Shown here in pieces: positions 7,894-15,589 of a DNA stretch of 64,000 nt (within the stretch, counting starts at the first letter, position 1; each line of letters begins with the position of its first letter). The DNA is from Labrenzia sp. THAF82. Lineage in GTDB: Bacteria; Pseudomonadota; Alphaproteobacteria; Rhizobiales; Stappiaceae. The stretch covers positions 5,918,501 through 5,982,500 of the forward strand of contig NZ_CP045354.1 in assembly GCF_009363435.1 (NCBI RefSeq), in the 5' to 3' direction. The notes under the pieces were generated by a model. The model had not been told where the DNA came from. It did no database searches and worked only from the letters and a program-made list of their open reading frames with translations. A program made the position numbers and the translations under genes.

Positions 7894-8940
7894 GTGAAAT
7901 TTTCCGACGCCATCAACGACGCAATGAAAGTCGCTATGCGGCAGGATCCCAAGGTTCTGTGCTACGGCCTCGGCGTGGATGATCCGAAACGCATCTTTGG
8001 TACGACACAGGGCCTCGTTGAGGAATTCGGGCCTGAACGCGTGTTCGACATGCCGACGGCCGAAAACGCCATGACCGGTGTCGCAGTTGGCGCTGCTTTA
8101 GCCGGATACCGGTCTGTCTGCGTCCATCAAAGAGTCGATTTCTTTCTTCTCGCCATGGACCAGATGATCAATTCCGCGGCGAAATGGCACTATATGTTCG
8201 GCGGTCAGAATTCCGTTCCGATCACCATTCGTCTCGTGATCGGACGCGGTTGGGGCCAGGGCCCGACCCATTCCCAGGCGCTCCACTCCTGGTTTGCTCA
8301 TATTCCGGGCCTTAAAGTGGTGATGCCGACCAACGCAGAAGATGCCAAAGGCCTCCTGCTGGAGAGCATTTTTGACGAGAACCCCGTGGTGTTCCTGGAG
8401 CATCGCTGGCTGCACAATATGGAAGGCGAGGTTCCGGAAGGCGACTTCAGGATTCCGCTCGGCAAGGCCCGCCTCGCTCATCAGGGCGATGACGTGACGA
8501 TCGTGTCCAACTCCTTCATGACGGTCGAGGCACTTCATGCCGCAGATCACATGAAGGCGCAGGGTATCGGATGCGACGTGGTCGACCTGCGGACAGTCCG
8601 TCCGCTTGACTGGGACGCCGTGTTCAGCTCCGTCAAACGCACCGGACGTCTGCTCGTGCTCGATATCGGTGCACCGATGGCTTCCGTCTCTTCGGAGATT
8701 ATCGCCCGCGTTGCCATGGAGATGCCCGGCGCCCTGAAAGCACCGCCGCAGCGCCTGTGTCTGCCGGATCGCAGCCAGCCCACAAGCCCTGCCCTTACAA
8801 AACACTTTTATCCCGGCCCCAGTGAAGTCATCGACGCGATCTCCACCCTGACCGGCAAGACAATCGAAAAAGACAGTCTGCTCGCCCAGCAGACCTGGGC
8901 ACATGATGTCCCGGGCACCTGGTTCAACGGACCGTTCTGA
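7894..8940 (+). CDS. Thiamine diphosphate E1 beta subunit, orphan dehydrogenase-like
   Basis: A 348-residue transketolase-like E1 beta. It shows the N-terminal pyrimidine-binding fold with DMPTAENAMTGVAVGAAL near 49-66, where the catalytic Glu is expected, RGWGQGPTHSQALHSWFAHIPGLKV spread over about 117-141, and the C-terminal transketolase domain from about 195. GTG 7894 has GAGGGTTTAATT before it and lies 14 bases after the alpha gene. Alpha and beta chains together form the active site at their interface, so the product is presumably an alpha2beta2 enzyme. The C-terminal tail is a little longer than in PDH E1 beta. Function in glycan synthesis is inferred only from context. Confidence 0.85.
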   Translation: MKFSDAINDAMKVAMRQDPKVLCYGLGVDDPKRIFGTTQGLVEEFGPERVFDMPTAENAMTGVAVGAALAGYRSVCVHQRVDFFLLAMDQMINSAAKWHYMFGGQNSVPITIRLVIGRGWGQGPTHSQALHSWFAHIPGLKVVMPTNAEDAKGLLLESIFDENPVVFLEHRWLHNMEGEVPEGDFRIPLGKARLAHQGDDVTIVSNSFMTVEALHAADHMKAQGIGCDVVDLRTVRPLDWDAVFSSVKRTGRLLVLDIGAPMASVSSEIIARVAMEMPGALKAPPQRLCLPDRSQPTSPALTKHFYPGPSEVIDAISTLTGKTIEKDSLLAQQTWAHDVPGTWFNGPF

Positions 8941-8987
8941 GCACCATCAGGTCGTTTTGACCCCAGTCTTATTTAATGGAAAGCATT

Positions 8988-10064
8988 ATGTCGGATAACG
9001 TCACCTTTGATGCGATCGTGCTGAAAGAACTGAACAAGCCCCTGGAACTGGTGAAAGGCATCCAGTTCCCGGACCTGAAAAAGGGTCAGGTGCTCGTCAA
9101 GATCTACTATGCCGGCCTGTGCCACAGCCAGGTCATGGAAGCCCGTGGTCACCGCGGCCAGGATCCATACCTGCCACACATGCTTGGCCATGAAGGCACC
9201 GGTGAAGTGGTCGCTGTCGGAGAAGGTGTTACTAAGGTGGCCCCCGGTGACCATGTCATCATGACGTGGATCAAGGGGTCCGGCCATGAGGCCGGCGGTT
9301 GCTGCTACGCAGGCCCTTCAGGCGAAACGATCAATTCCGGTGGTGTAACCACGTTCGGTGAATATGCCGTTGCCTCCGAAAACCGACTGGTCAAGAAGCC
9401 GGAAGGCATCCCGTTTGATCTTGGCGTGCTCCTTGGATGTGCTCTGCCGACCGGTGCTGGCATCGTGCTCAACGACATCAAGCCGGAAAAGGGCGCCACG
9501 CTGGCTGTTGTCGGTCTTGGCGGGATCGGCATCAGTGCGCTGCTCGCGGCCACGACCTTCGACCCGGAGCGGCTGATCGCCGTCGATATCGAGCAGAGCA
9601 AACTCGACCTCGCGAAAGAGTTTGGTGCGACTCACACCTTCCATGCCGCACATGACGACTGGGAAGCGGAAATCCTCGCGCTCACAGACGGGAAAGGCGT
9701 GGATCATGCCGTAGAGGCAACCGGGCTTGCGGAGATGATCGAGCGCGCGTTCAACGTCATTCGACCAGGCGGTGGTGAGCTGGTGTTCGCTTCCCACCCG
9801 AAGGCTGGTGACGTGATCCGGCTTGACCCGTTCGAGCTGATCAAGGGCAAACAGATCCGCGGCAGCTGGGGCGGCAGCTCCAAGCCGGACCGTGACTTCG
9901 AGATCCTGGCCGACCTATTCCGGCAGGGGCGTCTCCCGCTTCGTCAGCTGTTGAGCGACACCTACACGCTGGAAACGATCAACGAAGCACTCGAGGATCT
10001 TGAAAACCGGAAAATCATCCGGGCACTCATCAAGATCAGCGAGCCGCCGGCAGACGCCGCCTAA
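8988..10064 (+). CDS. Zinc-type MDR alcohol dehydrogenase
   Basis: A 358-residue medium-chain dehydrogenase. Catalytic zinc ligands are seen as C45 in AGLCHSQ and H68-E69 in LGHEGTGEV; the NAD(P) motif is VVGLGGIGIS near 175-184. The structural-zinc four-cysteine lobe of classical ADH is replaced by a Gly/Ser-rich segment with a single CC pair (near residue 105), so that second zinc site looks absent. I prefer ATG 8988 with GGAAAG before it; ATG 8976 is in frame without such a box. Coming straight after the E1 pair, it may reduce a keto group introduced by branching, or oxidise a sugar alcohol. Confidence 0.82.
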   Translation: MSDNVTFDAIVLKELNKPLELVKGIQFPDLKKGQVLVKIYYAGLCHSQVMEARGHRGQDPYLPHMLGHEGTGEVVAVGEGVTKVAPGDHVIMTWIKGSGHEAGGCCYAGPSGETINSGGVTTFGEYAVASENRLVKKPEGIPFDLGVLLGCALPTGAGIVLNDIKPEKGATLAVVGLGGIGISALLAATTFDPERLIAVDIEQSKLDLAKEFGATHTFHAAHDDWEAEILALTDGKGVDHAVEATGLAEMIERAFNVIRPGGGELVFASHPKAGDVIRLDPFELIKGKQIRGSWGGSSKPDRDFEILADLFRQGRLPLRQLLSDTYTLETINEALEDLENRKIIRALIKISEPPADAA

Positions 10065-10089
10065 GACTAACTTCGGGAAAGTCCACAAG

Positions 10090-11598
10090 ATGTCCAGCGC
10101 AAACACAGGTGAAGCAGGCAAGATTCGCGAACAGATGCCTGCGGGCGGCAAGGTCGTGTTAGTGTCGGGTTACTTCAACATTCTGCACCCCGGGCATCTT
10201 CGCCTCATCTATTACGCGGCAGAACAGGGAGACAGGCTGGTCATCGGACTGATCGCCAAACCGACGGACCATCTCTCCTCCACCCTGCCGGACAATGACC
10301 GCAAGATCGCCCTGCAGAGCATTAGCTGCGTTGACGATGTCATCGTGATGCAACATGGCCTGGAAGCGCTTTTGAACGACTTAAAGCCCGAAGTGGTCGT
10401 TATGGGACCGGAGCACCGCGGCAAGAACCCAGCGGAAGAGAACCTTGTCGAAAGCTACGGCGGGCACGTCGTCTATAGTTCCGGCGCAAGCGTACCCCTT
10501 GCTCCCAACGGTGAAGTCAGTACAGAGAATGCAGCTTACCGTTCGAGCATCCTCAAACCGGTCGGCTATCTCGACCGTCACCAGGTGACGCTCGAGCAAC
10601 TACGCCGCTATGTCGTCGGATTTCAGGACCTCAATCTCTGGGTTATCGGTGACACAATCATCGACGAATATGCCTTTTGCGACGCCGTCGGCATGTCGCG
10701 TGAAGACCCGACGATCGTCGTTCGTCCGCTCAAGTCCAATCTATTTCTCGGTGGTGCCGGCATCGTCGCCGGCCATGCACGCAACCTCGGTGCAAAGGTG
10801 ACCTTCGCCACCGTCACCGGGGACGACGAGCCCGCCGACTTCGCGGAAGCCGAGTTCGCAAAGCATAATATCAATGGAATTGTCATCCGCGACGCTTACC
10901 GCAAGACCACCCACAAGAAACGGTACCGCGCAGAAGACAAGACCATGCTACGCGTCAACAATTTCACCGAACAGGCTATTGATGAAGAGGCCCAGGAAGA
11001 GATTGTTGCCGCTTTCGAGACGGAGGCCGCCACAATAGACGCCATAATCTTTTCCGATTTCAACTACGGCATCCTGCCGCAAAGCCTAGTTAAGAAGATT
11101 ACCGACGTTGCTCAGCGCAACAATGTTCTGGTGGCGGCGGATAGCCAGACCTCGTCCCAGATCGGTGATATCTCTAGGTACAAAAATGCGAAGCTTCTCA
11201 CTCCGACTGAGCGAGAGGTTAGAGTCGCGCTGCAAAACAGCGAGGATGGAATTGTAATACTTGCCGAGCAATTGTGCTCGAGAACGAATGCAGGTCACGT
11301 ATACATCACTCTAGGAAGCGACGGTCTGCTCATTCATTCTTCGGACCCGACAGGCGGCTCTCATCACGACCTGAAGGTTGATCGGCTTCCAGCCATGAAC
11401 CAGAGCCCCAAGGATCCGGCGGGCGCCGGTGATGCCATGCTGGTCATGTCCACGCTGGTTCTGGCAAGCGGCGGCACGATCTGGGAAGCGGCCTATCTCG
11501 GATCGATCGCTTCGGCCTGTCAGGTTGGACGGGTCGGCAACATTCCCCTGAAGCCGGAGGAAATTATCCGAGAACTGATGCATGAGGAACATGTGTGA
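10090..11598 (+). CDS. HldE-like fusion in reverse order: nucleotidyltransferase then PfkB kinase
   Basis: A 502-residue bifunctional protein. Residues about 20-150 form a cytidylyltransferase-like domain with the HxGH motif at H33-PG-H36. Residues about 175-490 form a PfkB/RfaE sugar kinase with GGAGIVAGHARNLGA near 218-232 and the anion-hole motif DPAGAGDAM near 441-449. HldE itself has the kinase first and the nucleotidyltransferase second, so the order is inverted here. Role by family: phosphorylation of heptose-7-phosphate at C1 and nucleotidyl transfer to the resulting heptose-1-phosphate. The stop shares TGATG with the next gene, another nucleotidyltransferase. ATG 10090 starts just before the first strand; the frame is open upstream into the MDR gene. 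Confidence 0.85.
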   Translation: MSSANTGEAGKIREQMPAGGKVVLVSGYFNILHPGHLRLIYYAAEQGDRLVIGLIAKPTDHLSSTLPDNDRKIALQSISCVDDVIVMQHGLEALLNDLKPEVVVMGPEHRGKNPAEENLVESYGGHVVYSSGASVPLAPNGEVSTENAAYRSSILKPVGYLDRHQVTLEQLRRYVVGFQDLNLWVIGDTIIDEYAFCDAVGMSREDPTIVVRPLKSNLFLGGAGIVAGHARNLGAKVTFATVTGDDEPADFAEAEFAKHNINGIVIRDAYRKTTHKKRYRAEDKTMLRVNNFTEQAIDEEAQEEIVAAFETEAATIDAIIFSDFNYGILPQSLVKKITDVAQRNNVLVAADSQTSSQIGDISRYKNAKLLTPTEREVRVALQNSEDGIVILAEQLCSRTNAGHVYITLGSDGLLIHSSDPTGGSHHDLKVDRLPAMNQSPKDPAGAGDAMLVMSTLVLASGGTIWEAAYLGSIASACQVGRVGNIPLKPEEIIRELMHEEHV

Positions 11599-12332
11599 TG
11601 CGCGCGGTCTTGCTTGCTGCGGGTTTCGGCACCCGACTGCGGCCGGTGACCGATCGTGTTCCCAAGGCACTGGTGCCCGTTGATGGCAGACCGCTGCTCG
11701 AATACTGGCTGCATTCGCTGTTCCACTCGAGGTTCGAGGAAGTCCTGATAAACACGCATTACCTCCCGGACCAGGTCAATGAACTGGTTGCGAATTCCCT
11801 CTACCGCGACCGTATCACCGTCGTGCACGAGGAGACGCTCCAGGGAACGGCGGGAACAATCCGGCAAAACGCTGCCTTTTGCGCAGACGCTCCCTGCCTT
11901 GTTGCCCACGCCGACAATCTCTGCATTTGCGATTTCAATGCGTTCCAGGCCGCACATCGCGCTCGGCCCGCTGCGGCCGCGATGACGATGATGACATTCG
12001 AGGCCCCGGATCCGACCCAATGCGGCATCGTCAAATGCGACGGGAACGGGCTTGTGCAGGAATTTCACGAGAAAGTCGCGAACCCGCCCGGAACGCGCGC
12101 TAGCGCGGCCGTCCACCTTATGGAACCTGAAGTGCTACACTTCATCGAACGGATGGAGAGCGACACGCCCGACTTGAGCCTCGATGTCGTGCCGACATTC
12201 CTGGGCCGCATCTTCGCCTGGCACAATGACCGTTATCACATGGATATCGGCACTTTGCAGACATACGGCATGGCACAAATCGACATCCGGGCGCAACGCG
12301 CCTTCATGGAGGCTCAGGGCTGGTTCAGCTGA
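11598..12332 (+). CDS. Sugar-1-phosphate nucleotidyltransferase, HddC-like
   Basis: A 244-residue nucleotidyltransferase with the Rossmann-like GT-A core. The N-terminal signature LLAAGFGTRLRPVTDRVPKA is at residues 5-24, HADN near 102-105 holds the metal Asp, and the FHEK strand is near 157-160. It resembles the GDP-heptose (HddC) and mannose-1-phosphate guanylyltransferase groups, which are shorter than GlmU or RmlA. Translation is coupled to the fusion gene by TGATG. Its presence beside a fusion that already has a nucleotidyltransferase domain suggests either a different base donor or a second sugar. The 3-prime end overlaps the convergent SIS gene by 8 bases. Confidence 0.82.
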   Translation: MRAVLLAAGFGTRLRPVTDRVPKALVPVDGRPLLEYWLHSLFHSRFEEVLINTHYLPDQVNELVANSLYRDRITVVHEETLQGTAGTIRQNAAFCADAPCLVAHADNLCICDFNAFQAAHRARPAAAAMTMMTFEAPDPTQCGIVKCDGNGLVQEFHEKVANPPGTRASAAVHLMEPEVLHFIERMESDTPDLSLDVVPTFLGRIFAWHNDRYHMDIGTLQTYGMAQIDIRAQRAFMEAQGWFS

Positions 12333-12888
12333 CCGAATACTCAGCCTTGCCGATTAGCATATCGACCACCGTCGTCAGCCACATCATGTGGACGGCTTCC
12401 ACGACGTTGTAGGCCGACGAATCCATCCAGAAATTGATGTCGCCGAGGGCCTTGAGCGGGTTGTCTGCGGATTTCCCGGTAAACGTCACCACTTTCAGTC
12501 CCGTCGATCTGGCATACTCAGCCGCCTTGACGATGTTAGGCGAGGTGCCACTGACAGAGGTGAAGACACATGCATCTCCGTCGTCGGCGAAGGCTTTGAG
12601 TGCGCGCGCGATCCAGTTCTCGTAGCCGTAATCGTTCGAGAACGCGGTAATCAGGTTCGGTTCATTGAAATCGAGCGAGCGGACTTTTCCCTGTTTGGTG
12701 AAGTCGACGCGGCCGTGGGACGAAATTGAGGCGCTGGCGCCGTTGCCCGCGAAAATTAGTTTCGATTTCCGATCACGAACCTCCGCGGCCATATCGCGAA
12801 ACGCAACAAGGTTTTCATAGACGGCTGGATCGAAAGCGGGCCTAAACTTTGCGTAGTACTCGTCCAACCAAATTTTCCAGTCGCTCAC
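12325..12888 (-). CDS. SIS-domain sugar isomerase, GmhA-like
   Basis: A 187-residue SIS protein related to sedoheptulose-7-phosphate isomerase. The phosphate loop GNGASASISSHG is near residues 51-62, and the second SIS loop TSVSGTSPNI near 114-123. In GmhA an Glu follows the conserved His of this helix; here by eye the position is Asp (HGRVD), and the C-terminal catalytic His region reads AVHMMWLTT, so catalysis may differ from true GmhA. GTG 12888 has GGAG seven bases before it, better than the upstream TTG starts. It is the last gene of the minus-strand nonulosonate operon, with a gap of 111 bases to the preceding gene. Confidence 0.75.
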   Translation of the reverse strand: MSDWKIWLDEYYAKFRPAFDPAVYENLVAFRDMAAEVRDRKSKLIFAGNGASASISSHGRVDFTKQGKVRSLDFNEPNLITAFSNDYGYENWIARALKAFADDGDACVFTSVSGTSPNIVKAAEYARSTGLKVVTFTGKSADNPLKALGDINFWMDSSAYNVVEAVHMMWLTTVVDMLIGKAEYSVS

Positions 12889-12999
12889 GGCAATGCTCCA
12901 ATCTTCCAACAATTCAAACGCTTGGCCAGGTTACGCCCGATTTCGGCAGACCGGCCGGGCGTCGCCGAAAAGCAAACGCCAAGCAACGCGGCCTTCTGC

Positions 13000-14370
13000 C
13001 TAGGCCTCTGGGCCTCTAAGCCACTTCCAGGCGACTGCCAACGTCTTCCACCTGGTCTTTTTCCACTTCGGCTTCAGTTTGTGAACCCGTCCCAGCCACC
13101 TGAGGGCTGTGCGCCACTGCCCGAGAGCCTCGTAGCACTCCGCTGCCAGGTAGGCAGCATACGGGTCCGAAACGAACCAAGCCCGCTCTTCCTCGATGAG
13201 CCGCGCAAGGCGGGCAAGTTCGCCTTCGGCCAGCAACCGCCGGGCCCGCTCCAGCAACATCACCTCCTCGGGTGACGTCGTTGCGGCAATGCGGCCATTC
13301 CGGGTGGTATTGAGAATCTCTTCGGGAAACGCCGGCGGCAGCTGACGGACGGACCAAGCCTCGATGTCCTCCAGCAACCGAGAGTAGCCATTCATGTTGT
13401 AGCCGGTTCGCGACAGCCAATCCGGGCAGACTTCCATGCCGAAAAGCGTTTCGACGGCCTTGCAGTCACGCAGCGTCATCTCGGTTCCGCAACCGACGAA
13501 ATAATGCGTTCCGTGCGCCGCATTCACGCCGAAGTCCATGATGCATAGCGGCGTGATGCCGAAGGCGATCGCGTCGAAATACGCGGTGCTCGACACGGAA
13601 AGAAGCGCCTGCGCTTGCTTCATGAGATCCGGAAGCGGGTCGTGGGAAATGCGCACATTCTCTGGCCAACCGCGGAAATCTTCCGGATGCAGGACGTGAT
13701 CGTGAAAGGTCTGGCTACCGGCCGGCACCCGCGGCCGAACAACGATCTCCCAGTCCCTGTTTGCGTCGGCAAAGTCGCTCAGCGCCTGGAACAGACGTTT
13801 GCGCTCGTCGACGGTCCCAGGAACAATCACCTGTTCGGCGAAAACCACGTTCTTGCGCTTGGCATCACCGCTGCCGTCATGCGCGGGCTTGTTCAGCCCC
13901 AAGGGGATCAACTTCTGGTCCCGCGCGATCGTCCCGGCCAAGATCGCGGTGAACAGGTCGACGTCCCTCGGGCCGTTGACACAGATGCTGTCGTAGCCGC
14001 ACCGCCAGAAGATGCCTTCCTCGTATTTCTCGTAGACGACTCCGTTGTAGCCTGAAAAGATGTAGGGCCTGCTACCCGTAACTTGATGGTGATAGGCGAC
14101 GTTGCGCTGGAAACGTCGTATCTGGCTGCCCCTCGAATAGCACCCCACCGCGGCGAAGGAAGCGATTTCGTCTGAAAAGCAAAACTGGTCCAGGCTGGCC
14201 TCGACCAGCGAATGGTTGGCCTTCAGTTCCTTCACAAGCGCTTCGGGAAACGCCTTCAGCTCCGGGACGATATAGTCGACCTGCCACCCGACCCCCAGGA
14301 AATGGCCGGCGATGGCCCTGGTACCGAAGTACTGGCTGTCGCTGTCGATCAGAAGTCCGAGTTTGCGCAC
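13000..14370 (-). CDS. Putative glycosyltransferase with C-terminal TPR-like helices
   Basis: A 456-residue protein I do not recognise by a standard GT family, but clearly paralogous to the gene just upstream: both have an FAEQ/FFEQ strand followed by VIP, then DER, and later SSTAYFDAIAFG-like and IMDFG-like motifs. The Ser-Ser-Thr followed by an acidic residue and a G-x-P-x-x-x-x-DFG segment resembles the donor site of GT-B sugar transferases. From about residue 380 there is an additional helical region with TPR-like spacing (AEGELARLARL, AAECYEALGQWRTALRWL). It lies one base from its paralogue in an operon with nonulosonate synthase and CMP transferase, so transfer of the CMP-activated acid is an attractive but unproved role. 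I recall a domain family of unknown function (DUF6716) for such proteins. Confidence 0.65.
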   Translation of the reverse strand: MRKLGLLIDSDSQYFGTRAIAGHFLGVGWQVDYIVPELKAFPEALVKELKANHSLVEASLDQFCFSDEIASFAAVGCYSRGSQIRRFQRNVAYHHQVTGSRPYIFSGYNGVVYEKYEEGIFWRCGYDSICVNGPRDVDLFTAILAGTIARDQKLIPLGLNKPAHDGSGDAKRKNVVFAEQVIVPGTVDERKRLFQALSDFADANRDWEIVVRPRVPAGSQTFHDHVLHPEDFRGWPENVRISHDPLPDLMKQAQALLSVSSTAYFDAIAFGITPLCIMDFGVNAAHGTHYFVGCGTEMTLRDCKAVETLFGMEVCPDWLSRTGYNMNGYSRLLEDIEAWSVRQLPPAFPEEILNTTRNGRIAATTSPEEVMLLERARRLLAEGELARLARLIEEERAWFVSDPYAAYLAAECYEALGQWRTALRWLGRVHKLKPKWKKTRWKTLAVAWKWLRGPEA

Positions 14371-14371
14371 T

Positions 14372-15583
14372 TCACCCTCGAAATCTTTTCAGGAACGATC
14401 CGAACGCGGAATTCCGCCTCTGGAATTCACGAGCGGCGATCGAGCGCAGGCTTCTCGACCGCTTCAGAAACTCAAGAAAGGCTATCGAATGCAGCGCGTC
14501 GGCGTTTTTCGGTCCTGAAGCTGTCGTGCCGTTCCTTGCGGCCTCGACGGCCTCGGCGACGAGTACGGCGATCGAAAGTGACGGATCGTGCGTGCAGTCT
14601 TCAAGCCAGGTCATTACGGGAACGGGTACGTTCTCCGGATCGATCTGACTGAAGCTTCTGAGGATGCCGGACCCATAAAAGTACTGCAGGCCGTAATCGT
14701 CGTGCGCACCAAAGTCATTGAGAATGAGAGTTGGAACTCCTGCATAAAGGGCTTCGACAGAGACCGTCGAGGACACGGTCAGGCACAGTGACGCCTTCGC
14801 CAGAAGCCCGCGCGTGCTTTCCTGTGTCAGCGCCAGATTGGGCGGTACCGAGTTTCCTGACGCAGATGCGACCTCTGAAAAAAGGCTGTCGATAGCATGC
14901 CAGGTCCGGTGCAGTGTCGCCTTGTTGCCATTGACGCGTGCCTTAATCAGAATCTGCCGGTCATGGTGCCTGCGTGCCAGCTCAAAGAGTTGCTCCACCA
15001 GAAAGCGGCGCTCGTCATAGTGCCTCGGTATCACCGCCTGTTCGAAAAAGACGATCGGACCGCTGACAATCGCGTCCGGCTCCCGATCAATCTTGTCCAG
15101 GACAGAGCCGTTGCCGAACAGGCGCGCATTGGACGGATCGATGCCATAGCCTTCGCACATCCGGGCGTACTCGCGCATGTCCCGCCTGCAATTCAGCCAC
15201 AAGAAGTCCGCGGTAGCCCGGGTCGCGAGGCCGTCGAAGAGGTAGCGCAGGACAAGGCCCGGATACGCACTGATGACAATCGGGCGGCCGTTCCCGAAAG
15301 GCGGTAGGAACTGAAACAGTCTACGTGTTGATAGGCCTTCCAGGCAAGCGAGTACGATGTCATATTGAGAAATCGCGCCGCTTTCGCAGAAGTCGATCAG
15401 ATCGATCTCACCTATCGTCTTGCTAACGCCCAGTTCGGCGACCTGTTCCGGGCTGATCTGCTTTGTCTTGCGCGCCCTGACGAGGGCATAGTCGACTTCA
15501 ACACCGCATTTCTCGAAGCTCGGCGCGATCAGCCTGGCCGTATTGAGGAACGAGTCGTAACCTGCGAGCGCGAGCATCTTCAT
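14372..15583 (-). CDS. Putative glycosyltransferase, paralogue of the next gene
   Basis: A 403-residue protein sharing the layout of the 456-residue neighbour but without the C-terminal TPR-like extension. Seen motifs include VFFEQAVIPRHYDERRF near 176-192, SLCLTVSSTVSVEALYAG near 266-283, and LILNDFGAHDDYG near 287-299. The ATG at 15583 lies six bases from the NeuA fusion stop, and its stop is one base from the next start, so the three genes are almost certainly one transcript. As two paralogues are kept, they may make two linkages or act as a pair. No transmembrane segment is evident, which suggests a cytoplasmic or peripheral transferase. Confidence 0.65.
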   Translation of the reverse strand: MKMLALAGYDSFLNTARLIAPSFEKCGVEVDYALVRARKTKQISPEQVAELGVSKTIGEIDLIDFCESGAISQYDIVLACLEGLSTRRLFQFLPPFGNGRPIVISAYPGLVLRYLFDGLATRATADFLWLNCRRDMREYARMCEGYGIDPSNARLFGNGSVLDKIDREPDAIVSGPIVFFEQAVIPRHYDERRFLVEQLFELARRHHDRQILIKARVNGNKATLHRTWHAIDSLFSEVASASGNSVPPNLALTQESTRGLLAKASLCLTVSSTVSVEALYAGVPTLILNDFGAHDDYGLQYFYGSGILRSFSQIDPENVPVPVMTWLEDCTHDPSLSIAVLVAEAVEAARNGTTASGPKNADALHSIAFLEFLKRSRSLRSIAAREFQRRNSAFGSFLKRFRG

Positions 15584-15589
15584 CGTGAG

